DNA from: Magicicada septendecula
Lineage: Eukaryota > Arthropoda > Insecta > Hemiptera > Cicadidae
Direction: 5' to 3'
DNA length: 64,000 nucleotides
Assembly (NCBI GenBank): GCA_034769895.1
Contig: CM068371.1
Span: 405,153,969-405,217,968, forward strand
Position numbers and translations under genes: made by a program. Below, piece by piece: positions 35,536 through 48,799 of the stretch (position 1 is the stretch's first letter; every line of letters starts with the position of its first letter). The notes under the pieces were generated by a model that ran no database searches, was not told where the DNA came from, and worked only from the letters and a program-made list of their open reading frames with translations.

Positions 35536-36059
35536 TTAATAATTAAAAATTTACCTTAATAAACGTCTTGCGACTTCTTCTTATTTCTGTCCTGACGCGT
35601 TTCAAAACCTAGGGTTTTATCTTCAGAGGAATCACTCTTCCGTCGTCAAACATTAAAAATTAAAGACACAATGACACACATACACATAATTTAAACACAA
35701 ACTAAGGCCTTTTCACATTGCACAGTGCGCACTGTATGGAAGGTCCAGTTCATACTGTCAAACTTATCAGTACTATATACTATCTACTATATTATCAGTA
35801 CTTATCTACAGTATCTACTATACTGTAGATAAGTTTGACAGTATGAACTGGACCTTCATACAGTGCGCACTGTGCAATGTGAAAAGGCCTAAGTTTGTGT
35901 TTAAATTATGTGTATGTGTGTCATTGTGTCTTTAATTTTTAATGTTTGACGACGGAAGAGTGATTCCTCTGAAGATAAAACCCTATGTTTTGAAACGCGT
36001 CAGGACAGAAATAAGAAGAAGTCGCAAGACGTTTATTAAGGTAAATTTTTAATTATTAA
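35536..36059. mobile_element. Long near-perfect palindrome (foldback/MITE), 233-bp arms
   Basis: 35536-35768 and 35827-36059 are reverse complements, with only a few differences seen by eye (for example CCTAGGG against CCTATGT, and one extra G near 35740). The ~58-base centre holds a smaller hairpin with 13-bp arms (CTTATCTACAGTA). The outer ends are TTAATAATTAAAAATTTACC and its complement. TTAA at each tip could be a target duplication or part of the repeat. Such near-identical arms mean a recent origin or gene conversion. No protein is encoded. Confidence 0.9.
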
Positions 36060-37246
36060 GTAGTTTAAGAGTTTTAAAGATCGTATTGGAGAAATCCCCG
36101 AAGGGCTTTCACATCTTATTTTGCCTTGAACAAGTTTCACATTTGCATATCCTTTTGGCTACGTGTCCAAAATAACTTAGGTAGGCCTACATCTTATTTA
36201 ATCTGCTTCAATTATGTTTATTTTATCTGCAATCCATGCAACAGTGTGTTCGAAGGCTTCGTGTCTTCTCAGACCTCCTTGTCTCAATGTCAAAGTTTGT
36301 GAGCCGTAGATGGTTAAAGAACATTACTTTTTTTATGGTTATCATTATTACTTTTTCCAGTCATTGAAACAGTTTGATCTTAATGGTTTTGTTCATTATG
36401 TTGTTCTTTTGCTGTTTGTTCCTAATATCTCTTTAATTTTGTTAATACATTCCCCGTTTAGTGGCTACGCCCTTTCACGCCTGTTTCTTGACCTCTCCGC
36501 AGTAGCGGTTGCTGCGGGGCTTGTAACTCCACCTCGAGCGTTGGTAGACATCACTGAACCTGAATATATAATTTTTCCAGTACTTCAAAATTCATCATTG
36601 ATTGGATATAGCTCGAAGAATTAATATCTACCTCACAGACACTGATTAAACCATAAATAATATTATGATTTACGGACTAGAATCATGTCAAAAAGTCGAA
36701 AAAGTTAGAAAGGCAAAAGTAACAACTCGGCATTTACATTTTGAGTCACGACATTACCAACGCACCAGTAACGTTTTACGAAAATAATCGTGTAATATCC
36801 CACGACGCGTTTGGATTTAGAGTCGCGATTCCAAGACATCTGAACCGTATGTTTGCATTATTTATTATAATCTGTTTGATATGCCCTCCGTATTGACAGC
36901 TGGAAACGCAGAAGGAGTGGGGATTTGGCGCTCTTTCATTTAGCCATTCACAGCTGATACTCGAGACGCTCCTACCGTACATACAAACGAACGTTTCAAA
37001 TCTTTACCAGCAGAGAAACATGTCAGCTTCAATTATACAACGCACTGCGTTTTGCGTCTCTTATTGTGCTGTTTCTTGTACGGTTTGTTTCGTACCGTGT
37101 TGTTAGGCAGATAATAATTATCACATACACAAATATTACTAACGTCACCACGTACTGGAAATTCCTCAAAGCGGCCAAAGAATCATGAATATAATAAATT
37201 TCCAGTTATCCGTGTAACCATTTACTATAGAAACCATGAAATATTG
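36060..37246. other. Unassigned sequence, no gene seen
   Basis: A 104-residue frame at 36310-36624 is hydrophobic in places but has no recognisable domain. TAGGCCTA at 36182. Confidence 0.35.
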
Positions 37247-37907
37247 TTTCGTTGCAGTGACGTGGGGTGGGCAGATAACAGCTGTTGTCGGTTGTGTTAG
37301 GCCTAAACCCTAGCATAAAAATTAATTCGAATTTTTCTAGGACGAGATATTCTTTTTAGAGCCAATATACTTTTTTAGTGTATTTTCTACGTATCATTCG
37401 GTGGCAGAAGAATATGGTCCCGGTTCAACGTAATCCAACTCCAATTATACTTACACAGAATAAATCCAAATACAAATAATCGAATTAAAAATTAATAAAG
37501 AAACACATAACTAAACGAACAAAACAGAAACGGGTGCACGTAGTAACCGGTACGCGCTGCTAACTGAGCGTTTTGCCGGTTTATACAGCGGCAACACATC
37601 GGGCGAACGAACGCATCTCCTTCCTTAGTATGTACAGTGACAAATACTACGAGGTCAATGACCATACGCAATAGACGTCGCCGGTATCTGAGACGGCAAC
37701 ACAACATTAAAATGACGGTACAAGCGCCCAGCAGTTCGAAAGCAATATTGTGCTTTTCTTCAAATTTCTACACTAATGTTGTTCACATTTCAAATTAATC
37801 AGCAATTATATTTACTCTCTGATGTAATTAATTTTCTTTTCTTTCATTGCTTGTACTGTTGCCGCCGGCAACAGCTGTTACATGGACGCCACGCCACTGT
37901 TTCGTTG
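37247..37907 (-). mobile_element. hAT-type non-autonomous element, copy 2, with 8-bp target duplication
   Basis: The element runs 37255-37899 (645 bp). Its plus-strand left end is CAGTGACGTGGGGTGGGCAG, and the other end reversed is CAGTGGCGTGGCGTCCATGT. The flanks 37247-37254 and 37900-37907 are both TTTCGTTG. It is homologous to 16877-17520 in the opposite orientation. The better-preserved CAGTG/CACTG tips show it is less decayed at its ends than copy 1. Confidence 0.93.
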
Positions 37908-40900
37908 TCATTTTCTGTCCTAAAAGAAGCATAACTCCTATACTTTTTCATAATACTATTTGTTTGGAAATTATTCTGTTTAAAGTCAGTTCAAACTGAT
38001 CCCTGAAGGCTGAAGCTTGTAGACAAAACGCTTGCAGTGCCCACTATAATTTATTTAGCAATTAATTGATTGCGAAATTAGATTTCAAATTAAAAATGTT
38101 AAATAAAACACTATCTAAACGGCCCGTAAGTTCGGTATTCATTTATAAGTGTGTTTCTTAAAATAAGCAAAATTTAAAAAGTACGCTTTAAAGTGCTCTT
38201 GATTGAAAGCTTCTACGTCTGAAGTATCAGATGGATTAATAGTTTGTATGTGTCTTGGAACGCGCGTGCGCGATCGCGTGTCTGTTAATAAACTTAATAT
38301 AAGTAAAATAACAAAAGACCAAAATTAATAATAATAATATGTTTAATATTAATTGTAATTCATTGTCTAAAACGTCTGACAATTTGTTCAGAGCAGTTAA
38401 AAACGGAACAAATACCTACGTATTTCAGCTATTTAGTGCTGTTAGACGCGGAACACCTTGCAGTATTGGACAACGCGGCTGCAGCGGATCCCAACTACCT
38501 GAACTGTCAATTCGGAAGTTGTATTAAACAAAATATAATCAGCGATCCTGTTTTTGTTGTGATCATTTTTGTATAGTTATGTTCGCATTCACATTATTAA
38601 TAGTTCGTGTTAACTGAAAGATGTTTACTGCAAAAAATCAGAGAAGCGAGTGGTAAGTAAAAAAGTGGAAAGCAAAATTTAACATAAAGCATGTTTCGAT
38701 AATATGCTAAAGATTAACGTTATAGGATAACGTGAAAACAATAAAGGGACTGGTAAACGAAACGAAAGTAAAATAAAAAAACGAATTGAAATTAGTGTGC
38801 TACGGACATAAACGTGAATGAATGAAGAGAATAAATACCGAGCATAAAAAGCTAATAAAAAGAAGGAAGAGTAGACCAGGAAACACAAACAGAAATATCA
38901 ATGGCAAAAGAAGCCTGGATGGTAATTTCAATAAGCAATGTGGCGCCAGCGTTATAGGACACGGCAAACAATAGCTGGACAACGTCGCGGATAATGGACT
39001 TGTTATTGATTATTTTGAGTTTACTTACGATAAAATTAATTGTCTTTCAAACAACTGGAAGTCGAAAAATGGAAGAAAAAGTAGTACTAATAACTGAAAG
39101 AAGCAAACGCAAGGCATAGTTTATGAATGTGTTGACTGAAAATAATAAAAGACAAGCTTAAATGAATGGGCTTAAATGAAGGAAAGTGAGGGCGAGCAGA
39201 ATCAAGAAAAGTAGAGAGAACAGTCGAAATAATCGTATCTGAAGTCAATTGATGAAATCAGTTGATATGGCTGAAGTTCCCATGTTAGGGAGGTCCTACG
39301 GTCTCCTTTTTATAAGAAACCTGCTTTTATTTTTAATTAAATTAGCAATGAGAAAAAGCCTTTCACAGCTCTGCGCTCTCAGAATTTCTTTTCCCAACAC
39401 CATCGCGTGTCCGGCCAACCTAACGTAATTAATGTTCTTCGCTCTTTGTGTTTCTCTACTGTCTGGAAAGCGTTAGGCAAATTGTTTCTCAAATTAACAA
39501 TACAAATAGCTGCGTACATTAGAAACGTCGTTGTTCTTTCCAATTTAATTTTAGTATTTAAATTAAAATACTTCGTCACCTCTCCCCCATGAAGAATAAC
39601 ACGTTCAATCTTGCACTTATTGTTTATATTCAAATATGGTTGACGTATGTACGAGTGGAGAAGGATTTTGTCCTTTTGTCTGACAAATACACCTTTTTGA
39701 CTTGTACTTTCTCACAAAAAACTAATACAATGACAATTAAAATAAACTTCTCACAATTAGAAAAGCTCAAAAATACTGAACACTTGAAAAACGGCCAATA
39801 ACTTTTCTCTAACATATCTTCTTATCTTCTTTTATAAGATTATTTGTACCCAGCACTAAATATAGTTCTCTTCCTGCTAACATAAATTTTTCTCCTCTGT
39901 TCTCTTGGTTAGTGATTTACCACAGTCGTAATCGGATCATTCTTTAGCGGTCGTCCCACATTTCTTTTTCTGATTCTTGGTTTACTCCTCTCGCCTCCTT
40001 CTGAACGCTTCCCGCACAATACAGGAGTTATCCCATCTCTATTCTCCTTCGCTAACCGGAGTACCACAATTGTCCCTTCTATTCTTTCCCGTATCCAAAC
40101 TGTTTTTTCCCAGCACTCTCCGTAGTTATTGAATTCTATTAAATGTTTTATTATATTGTTTATCTGTTTAGATGATTCAGAATAACTGCTAGTTTTGTAA
40201 ACACAACTATTCTTAGTGATGATCTGTTAACAATTTCGATGTACGGAACGTCTTTATCAGATTCATTTGAATGATTTAATGTATACGAATGAATCGACAT
40301 GCTCGATCCGCTGATTATTTATTAACATTTTACAGTTATTCAAGACTTTAATTTTATTCATACACAAATTAAGACCTCTTATCAGGACATTTCGTGCAGT
40401 TGTTGAATCATGTTTCCACTGCCGATACCAGTACCATCTCGCATGAGTAAAATCCTTCAGATCCAACACGTAACCCTATAACTTTTCAATTTAATTTTTC
40501 TATGTTTTCTAGGATTAGTGTAAGATCTTTCTTTGATAGTGTTGTGTTGACTTATCGTACCTCTTGTGAAGCAATTACAGTAGAGAATTTTTTTTTTTAG
40601 TAAACGGCACTGTAGCGGGCGTCAACTGTCAAGAGTGATGCATGTTATAGCCAAACGGCCGCCGTTAGGCAATGACTTAAGAAAGACAATGCCTCAGCAC
40701 ACAGCAGATGTTGGACGTGAACGAACGACATAAGCGCAAAAGGCTACAATAACAAATAAACAAAGGACTATGTCTTTTCGTCACAATTACCGACAAAGCG
40801 TGTACTAAGGGGACGCCAACATTTTCGACATACACGTGTGAGTTAGCGGCTGCACATGGACATAACATTTTCCACAAAAGCAGTCTACGAGCGGATGCAA

Positions 40901-41454
40901 TTAAGAACAAAAGAACATGCATAGCCGCACAGCGGGTAACTTGCTTACTAGCACGACATACGGAGCATCTTGGAGGGCTGCAGAGCAGATGTTAGTTCCT
41001 GGAAGATGACCACCATCAGCGTGTGAACGTAACAAGGGAAGTCGAGGACAATACGGCGATTCGACACACCCGTGTTATGGTACACACATGTGCGGAAAGG
41101 AAATCGCTTGGAAAGGACTGTAGGGAACGTAAGACAATCGCGTAACAGACAACCGTGTAATTAGGTCCGTCGTCATACGTGGAGGTGGTGTGGACAGCCA
41201 GACTTTTAGAGAGGGGTCTAGACTGACCTATCAGGAACAAGGGATTCGGCAAAGGCGGGTGTTAAGAAGACGTCAACATGGAGACGAGGGTGAAGAGCTA
41301 ATGGGAAGTAGACTAGAGACCCCAGCCAGAGTATCTAGGAGGAGTCTTCGCAGAATCGGAAGCGAGAAGCCAATCATGACAGTGATAGTAGTAAGGGTAT
41401 GCTATCCGTGGAGGGAGTCGTGTTACTGAAGAAATAAAATTAGGTGTTCGCAGA
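37908..41454. other. Long stretch with no supported gene
   Basis: I checked the short frames here (for example 38339-38527, 39379-39633 minus, 39589-39801, 40677-40922 minus, 41190-41429) and saw no recognisable domain. The stretch 38640-39240 is A-rich on the plus strand. The stretch 40620-41450 is less AT-rich and may be an old repeat, but I cannot name it. Confidence 0.3.
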
Positions 41455-41640
41455 GGAGGAGAGTCAGTCGTTTTCAATTTTCAAACTGCAATTTGAGTTC
41501 AGTCGATTTGGAGAGTTCAGTCTATTTTAAATCTCAGTCAGTCGATTTTCAATTTTCAAACAGTCAAATTGAGTTCAGTCTCAATTCGGTCTTATTTTAA
41601 TTTTCGTCAGTCTATTTTATTTCGGTATCAATCAGCCAGA
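41455..41640. repeat. Degenerate tandem repeats of CAGTCGATTTTCAATTTTCAAAC type
   Basis: CAGTC followed by AATTTTCAAAC or AATTTGAGTTCAGTC recurs at least four times with drift over ~185 bases. It is similar in style to the short repeats at 50-195 and 54110-54240, though the motif differs. Confidence 0.6.
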
Positions 41641-42660
41641 GTCTTTCAGATGGACTGTAGTAAAGTGTATTGATACAAGCAGATAGATCGTTCGGGAGTG
41701 TATCAGAAACTATGTAAAACTGTAGAACTAACCTGTGCGTTAATAGAATTCATTAGATCGTGGAAGTTAAATACTAAGACAATGTCGAGTTAAGTACGAT
41801 CAGACTTTGTGATTATAAATATCCAGTTTTAAGAATCGAATGCGTGTGATTCGGTATTGACAATATATCACATTACCGTGACGTAAGTGACATGGGACAA
41901 TATAGTGAGATTGTGCCACGAATTAACTCACTGAAATGCAAATAAAACCATTTATATTTGCATAGTGAATACATTATAAATGGTACAATCGCTCTATTTG
42001 AACGCGGCATAAACTATTGCACATGTACACCGAGAGTAACAGAGAACCCGCACGCGAAAGTGTTTTTAAACACTGAAGTAATATTCAAATGACCCTATTA
42101 GTCAGTTTCGTTAATGCGAGTATCCAAATAAAATGTGGAACAAATAGTGTCGTTGACGGAGTGTCAAGTGAAGTGGAATTGGCGTATCACAATTCAATGA
42201 CGCGGAGTAGATTAATCATCTTATCTTCAGCCTGGACCTCGGCGCAGAATGAGGAACTACGCAGTTAGTCACCGCAAATTGGATACAAACACCAAGTAAA
42301 TTATTATTATTCATGTACCATTAGATTAGGTTGCCACTGTCCTGCCACTCAAAAAGAACTCGCCACTGAGTTGACTATACATTTATTTAATTGCTCTAAG
42401 TAACGCAAATTGAGAAATATGAATCCATAGAGTAGGATATATTAAAATTTGTAAGGTCATTAATTAACCTTCATTGATTTGTAGATGTTCATAGATGTTG
42501 GAGATAATATAACAGCATTGTGTATTTAATATGTTGTATAGAAACGCTAACTTTATTCAGAATTTAAATGACATTGAGTATACATAATAAATTTGTAGTG
42601 TTCACAAAAGTACATAGTGTCTGAGTCACATAATTGTTATTGACCTAAACACCTGTTTAC
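41641..42660. other. Unassigned sequence, no gene seen
   Basis: Mixed AT-rich sequence. It may belong to an old LTR-type repeat together with the neighbouring blocks, but no matching copy is in the window. Confidence 0.3.
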
Positions 42661-43200
42661 ATATGGTGCTCCAGAACGCGGGACGTATTAAAGTTCAGTG
42701 ATATCAAAGTGTATCATCATATATGGTATGCCCGTTCTGGAGCAGTAAGCAAGATCTGTAGTAAAAATCCACAGTTATGGAAAGTCCTTAGAATGGAATA
42801 CAATTAATTATCATACCTTACATGATGAAGTTCCTATGAGCAGGTATATTTAGCATCAATAATAAACAATCTATTCAAACTGAAAAAGAATTGTCAATCA
42901 TAGTAATCAAGGTAATTTAGTTATTTGAACAATTAACATTTACAATTATAAATTCACAGAAAATATAAAGTCGTATGTGACCACCCAAACTTGGGGTTGC
43001 GACCTAATTAAAATCAATTAATTAATATATGCAGATAAATTTGCACATAATATATAACGTTGTATATGGTGCCCAACGCGTGGCATTATAAGGTTGTATA
43101 TGGCTCCCAAAGAACGTGAGACATAAAAATTTATATAATTAATGGAATTAATTAATTTACGCAAATAAGTTTGCATGTACAAATATAACATTATACTCTT
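42661..43200. repeat. Three ATATGG-Y-K-C motifs and a short hairpin
   Basis: ATATGGTGCTCCAGAACGCG (42661), ATATGGTGCCCAACGCGTGG (43064) and ATATGGCTCCCAAAGAACGT (43098) resemble each other and loosely resemble LTR-retrotransposon primer sites. TGCTCCAGAACGCGGG (42667-42682) is mirrored by CCCGTTCTGGAGCA (42731-42744). Around 43010-43190 two diverged ~130-base units containing TTAATTAAT and TTTGCA follow each other. The role is unknown. Confidence 0.45.
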
Positions 43201-46200
43201 GTAGAATTTTCATTTTACTCGATTAATTTTAATACTATGATAATGCTGATTTTAAAACGGACATTAAAATCTCTTATAACATTTTAATGTCGGCAGTAAA
43301 TGTAACAGTCATCAGAAATGAGAATAATTCTACAGCGTCGAAATGGATTGTCAAAGTCAATAAGCAGCATCAATGTTTAATGTTTTGTCTGTAAATTGTG
43401 TTTCCAATTTTTTCCTGAACCCAATCTGATCTATTGGCTAGTATCAGATTTTTTCCTGATTCAGTTGGCCACGGTGTTAATAAAGAGTTTTCTATATACG
43501 AAACACATAAAAGTCAGGAACTTTATAACCTATTTGTTCTTTAAATAGTTTCGCTTGATAAATAAAAATCAATGGGGGGCGTTAAAACGCGATCAAATTA
43601 GTAACTGATTATTACTGTATCATTCACTTATTGTCATATATGTTTTCATAATACTTGGAAAGCAATCTAACCCACAAAGTATAGTGCGGACAACAGGAAT
43701 GTTGCGAAGAGTGCGGACAGTGAGCCACTCTGATTCCTGAGGAGGGTAGACTGTGAAGTCACAAACACTTGACATGCGAAGAGTGCGGACACCGCCAAAA
43801 CTTGCACGCTGCTCATGTTCTTGTAAGAAATCGACTTTCATTTTAACTTTATCTATGATGTTACATATTACGCGTAACATAATAATACATCTACTCATTA
43901 CTTTGAAAAAACTTATTTACAGTTTTTGGAATTTTTCTTATTTGAGTTAAGTTTTTAATTTACGTAAATTAAATTTATTTAAAAATTACCAATTAGAAAA
44001 ATATTTTGAATTATTCACATATAACTAAAATAAAAATTTGTAGTACGTTTAAAAATCTAAAACTAGAGTTATATAACTAAAACAGTGGTGCTACAGTAGG
44101 CCTACATACGACTGAAAGGAGTTTTCAGACAAGCAGACAGCTCTTCTATTCTAGAGAGCCTCTTTTCTTATTCTTCACCAAAATCATCCGAACTGTGAAA
44201 ACTACTCTCTTCTCCAAGATTAATTATGAAGCGGTCTACTGTTTCAACCACCATAGCTTCCTTTCCTACAATACTTTCCACGTGTTTATATGTTACATGT
44301 TTTTTCCCAGTCGTTGGTTCTCAAAGTTCAAATGTTTCTTCGCATAAGTTTATGACGTTTAAATTAAGTTACACGTTACGTTATTCGACAACATGCCGCT
44401 TAATTTCTGACCACACAATCACTGATGTAGTTCTGGGTGGAAAGGGGTCGTTTCCTTTGTAGAAAGTAAACATGTAAATTAAAAACGTTTTAAATGTTGG
44501 TTTATACTTTTTGTCAATTTCATAAAATTCTGCTTTAACAACATCATGACGGAACACTATTGCGTGTCGTGTTTGTCAGTCTAGCATATTTTTTCGTACA
44601 ATTATAAGTAGTTGTTTCTTCTACTACTGCCAGAGGCGGAAGTATGGACCCGCGTACACTGCAACTAACTGCGGGGGGGGCGCAGTCCTGGAGATATGGA
44701 GGAGGTTTGTGAAAGGAAATTTCAGTCGTGTAAGAGAGGGCGGCGAACTGAATAGACCGTTGGACTTATTTTGGAATAGACCGTTGGACGTCCTTTAGCT
44801 AGTTAAGCGTGGAATGTGGTAGAATGACACAAAATTTATAGACTGCAGGCAGGACGCATCTATAGCCTAATCCCCTGGTTAAAGGCAATATGACAAAGAT
44901 GTACGAAAACAAAACAAAACGAAAAAAACAAAAGTGAAACTAACAATTTTTATTTTTCTTAATTTATTTCGCCTAATAATAATTTAAACAGTAACTGTAG
45001 TTATTATTAAGAGAGATTTTTACGAAAATCTCGAGACTACGAGAAAGTTTAACTGTTTCAGTCTACTATAATATATTTTTAAATGAAACACAGAAAACAG
45101 TTCATTTGTTACTTAAGTGTAATGATCACTTATTAAACCGTCTTAACTACATTAAGTACTTAACTACCGAGCAGAAAGTTTCACTGGTAGACTGGAATGG
45201 AGCCAAGCACATTTGCAAATTCTTTGTTTGGTTCGCGCTTCGCGGTCGCCGTACTCTGCGCCCAATTCACCGACACCGTCTACAATAAATTTATTCCGTG
45301 GCTCCTCTCTGACTCCAGACACAAACAGTCAGCGCTTTCCAAACAAGTAAAAAGCATAAGCCATTGTTCTGTAATACGATATATGACACTCAAGTCATAG
45401 TGCATTCCGAGTCGAGCAAACGTTCTTTTAATTAAATTACAATTCTTTAAAGAGTTAAGAGAGTTTATAAACAAAAACTGTATTATTTTATATAAAATCA
45501 CTAAAAAATAAAAAGAGACTGGAAAAATACTAACTTGATTTGATCCTCGTTGATCTACAATTTTGACGTCTAGGTTACTTCAACAGTAATCAATGGGCCC
45601 TTTTCTCCTGGATGCCACACCAATTTTTAGATGCAAGCGTATAAATGGAAAGCGTACATCCAGCTTTATTTCTCGACTTTTAAAAAATGTATTAGTTTTT
45701 TTCTTTTTACCGTGTATAGTAATAATATATTATTTCAAGTTATTTATTCCTAATTCTTACGAAAACGTGTATGGACTTTAAACACACACACGCGCGCGCG
45801 CGTTGTTCTGGAAAGAAAGGACACTATTTTACGAAGTGATTGTAAAGCTAAAAGTAAGAAAAACATGTTATATGACATAGGTCCGAAAATGCTATATTTC
45901 GAGTTATCGACAGGTAAAAATTAATCCACATTCCTATTCCGAAGGAATAGCTAAATAGGCCTATTATATCACAAATCAGGTGTATTATATTTCTCTGTGC
46001 GGCACGTAGGTTACGAGCCTCTTCTTACTCCACACCTTGTAACAGTAACCTACAATACAACCATCGATATCCACTAACCGATGGAAAAATGGATGAAAGT
46101 AATGACTGAAATCTTTCGGAGAAAACACGACTCTCACCGGCTCGATCAAATATATTTTCCGTCTTCAATTAAAAAAATCCTCAGACCAATGTAATCCTCA

Positions 46201-46930
46201 GTCATAAGCTTGTCCAGTCGTATGTCCGACCTGTCAATAAAAGTTGCGCATCGCAACTAGACATTATCCGAAAGGTTCATACCCGCAAGTTCACTCACCG
46301 GAGACAAGAACGATAGCCACTATATTATCGTTAAAACGTTAGAATGATGACAAGTGATATTTGTCTCAAAAAAAGAAAGCTTTCGATCTCTTACTTCACA
46401 AGCCTACCGAAATGCGCTTTCGAGTATTACCACATACTCATGCCGGCCAAAATGCGACCTTCATTTAGATTAAATGGCACTTTGACCGCATATCAGTAGT
46501 CGCTGAAAATAATGTAATTCAAATTTTATTTCTTGGGTAAAACATTTACATCTATCTATCAATGCGTACAAGACCTGTTCTCGTAGTTATTATGTTCAGA
46601 AAGTCAAAAGCAACGTAACGTTTCCTCAATCTCAACCACACACAATCTACACTGTCGATTGGCAGTACCGTTAAGTTAAACCGAATATGCTGAAAGTACG
46701 TGTTACGTTTACAAAATACGCATACATTTTCCTTAGCTTTACAGCTGGAGTTACAAAACGATACTACAATTCTAGTTTTCCTGTTCTTCCTGATTCTCAA
46801 CCTTTAAACAACAGGGGTAGGAAAATGGTGACCTATGACCGTACCTGAATGGCGTGTGTTCACCGCATTATGGCACACTGAAGTCTGGCAAAACAACGAA
46901 AGTCTCTTTTGCTAAGACTTTGTTGAAATC
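43201..46930. other. Long stretch with no supported gene
   Basis: Short frames only. A direct repeat TGCGAAGAGTGCGGACA occurs near 43703 and 43777. Alternating purine-pyrimidine (ACACGCGCG) lies at 45782-45803. CTATTCC-GAA-GGAATAG is a short hairpin near 45934. TAGGCCTA occurs at 44097 and 45956. Confidence 0.3.
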
Positions 46931-48777
46931 TAAAATATCGGTATGGAGAACCATACATGACTTCCATATTCTAAGATTTATATTTAAAATCATTTTCAGC
47001 CAAACAGCCAGGCTGTGTCTTACCTGCCTTTTTATTGCTGTATTAAATGAAAAATATTATATTACATTAAAATGAAAAAATTATAATTTTATTGCCTGGC
47101 AACAAAATTATTTTATTTTTAACAATTACCATTGTTTCAAAAAGTTTAAATAAATTTTCAAGTACTTTACTCTTGTTAAAACGTAAAAGGTTGCAGGTAA
47201 ACTACCCCTTCCCCTTAACCGATCTTCACCAAAATCGAAAGTCATTGAGACCTCTACAATTCAGGGACGTATGCAAAAAATTATTTGATTCTGTTTGAAT
47301 TTGCGGCTGTTATCGTTTGCCATAGAAAATACGCTTGATAAAAAAACGTTGCAGGTAAACTACCCCTTCCCCTTAACCGATCTTCACCAAAAACAATAGG
47401 TCTTGAGTACTCTACAAATCAGGGCTGTATGCAAAACATTATTTGATTCTGTTTGAATTTGCGGCTGTTATCGTTTGCCATAGAAAATAAAACGTAAAAG
47501 GTTGCAGGTAAACTACCCCTTCCCCTTAACCGATCTTCACCAAAAACAATAGGTCTTGAGTACTCTACAAATCAGGACTGTATGCAAAACATTATTTGAT
47601 TCTGTTTGAATTTGCGGCTGTTATCGTTTGCCATATAAAATACCCTTGTTAAAAAAACGTTGCAGGTAAACTACCCCTTTCCCTCAACCGATCTTCACCA
47701 AAAACAATAGGTCTTGAGAAATCTACAATTCAGGGCTGTATGCGAAACATTATTTGATTCTGTTTGAATTTGCGGCTGTTATCGTTTGCCAAAAAAAAAA
47801 AAAATTTCCCTTGATAAAAAAACCGTTGCAGGTAAACTACCCCTTCCCCTCAACCGATCTTCACCAAAAACAATAGGTCGCGAGTACTCTACAAATCAGG
47901 GCTGTATGCAAAAAATTATTTGATTCTGTTTGAATTTGCGGCAGTTGTCGTTTGCCATAGAAAATACGCATGATAAAAAACGTTGCTGGTAAACTACCCC
48001 TTCCCCTCAACCGATCTTCACCAAAAACAATAGGTCTTGAGTACTCTACAAATCAGGGCTGTATGCAGAAAATTATTTGATTCTGTTTGAATTTGCGGCT
48101 GTTATCGTTTGCCATAGAAAATACCCTTGTTAAAAAAACGTTGTAGGTAAACTACCCCTTTCCCTTAACCGATCTTCACCAAAAACAAAAGGTATTGAGA
48201 ACTCTACAATTTAGGGCTGTATGCAAATAATCTTTTCATTCTGTTTGAATTTGCGGCTGTTATCGTTTGCCATAGGAAATACCCTTGTTAAAACATAAAA
48301 CGTTACAGGTAAACTACCCCTTTCCCTTAACCGATCTTCACCAAAAACAATAGGTCTTGAGAACTCTACAATTCAGGGCTGTATGCGAAACATTATTTGA
48401 TTCTGTTTGAATTTGCGGCTGTTATCGTTTGCCAAACAAACAAAATTTCCCTTGCTAAAAAAAAACCGTTGCAGGTAAACTACCCCTTTCCCTCAACCGA
48501 TCTTCACCAAAAACAATAGGTCGCGAGAACTCTGCAAAACCGGGCTGTATGCAAAAAATTATTTGATTCTGTTTGAATTTGCGGCAGTTATCGTTTGCCA
48601 TAGAAAAAAAATCTACAGACAGACAGACACATAGACACACAGACAGACACACAGACACTTTTAGGAAAACGACTTTTTTTCATGTTTTGAGTGTAGTAGA
48701 ATCAGAATCTGCAATAATCTCGAACACGATTTTTTTTGCCATCACCATACTTCCATTCCTTAAGGAATATGGAAGTA
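46931..48777 (-). mobile_element. Repeat family E1, copy D (minus orientation)
   Basis: Read on the minus strand: the 30-bp palindrome (48748-48777), a segment with CTCGAACACG on the plus strand, a mixed GTCT/GTGT microsatellite (~48612-48660), nine tandem units of ~157 bp (47180-48600; each with GTTTGAATTTGCGGC on the plus strand), a segment with AACAATTACCATTGTTT (47120) and a distal tip ending CCGATATTTTA (46931). It lacks most of the long middle section found in copies B and C between the tandem units and the tip. Number of units differs among copies (5, 4, 9), so the array changes length. No protein is encoded. Confidence 0.75.
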
Positions 48778-48799
48778 AAAACACCAAAAACTTTAACAA

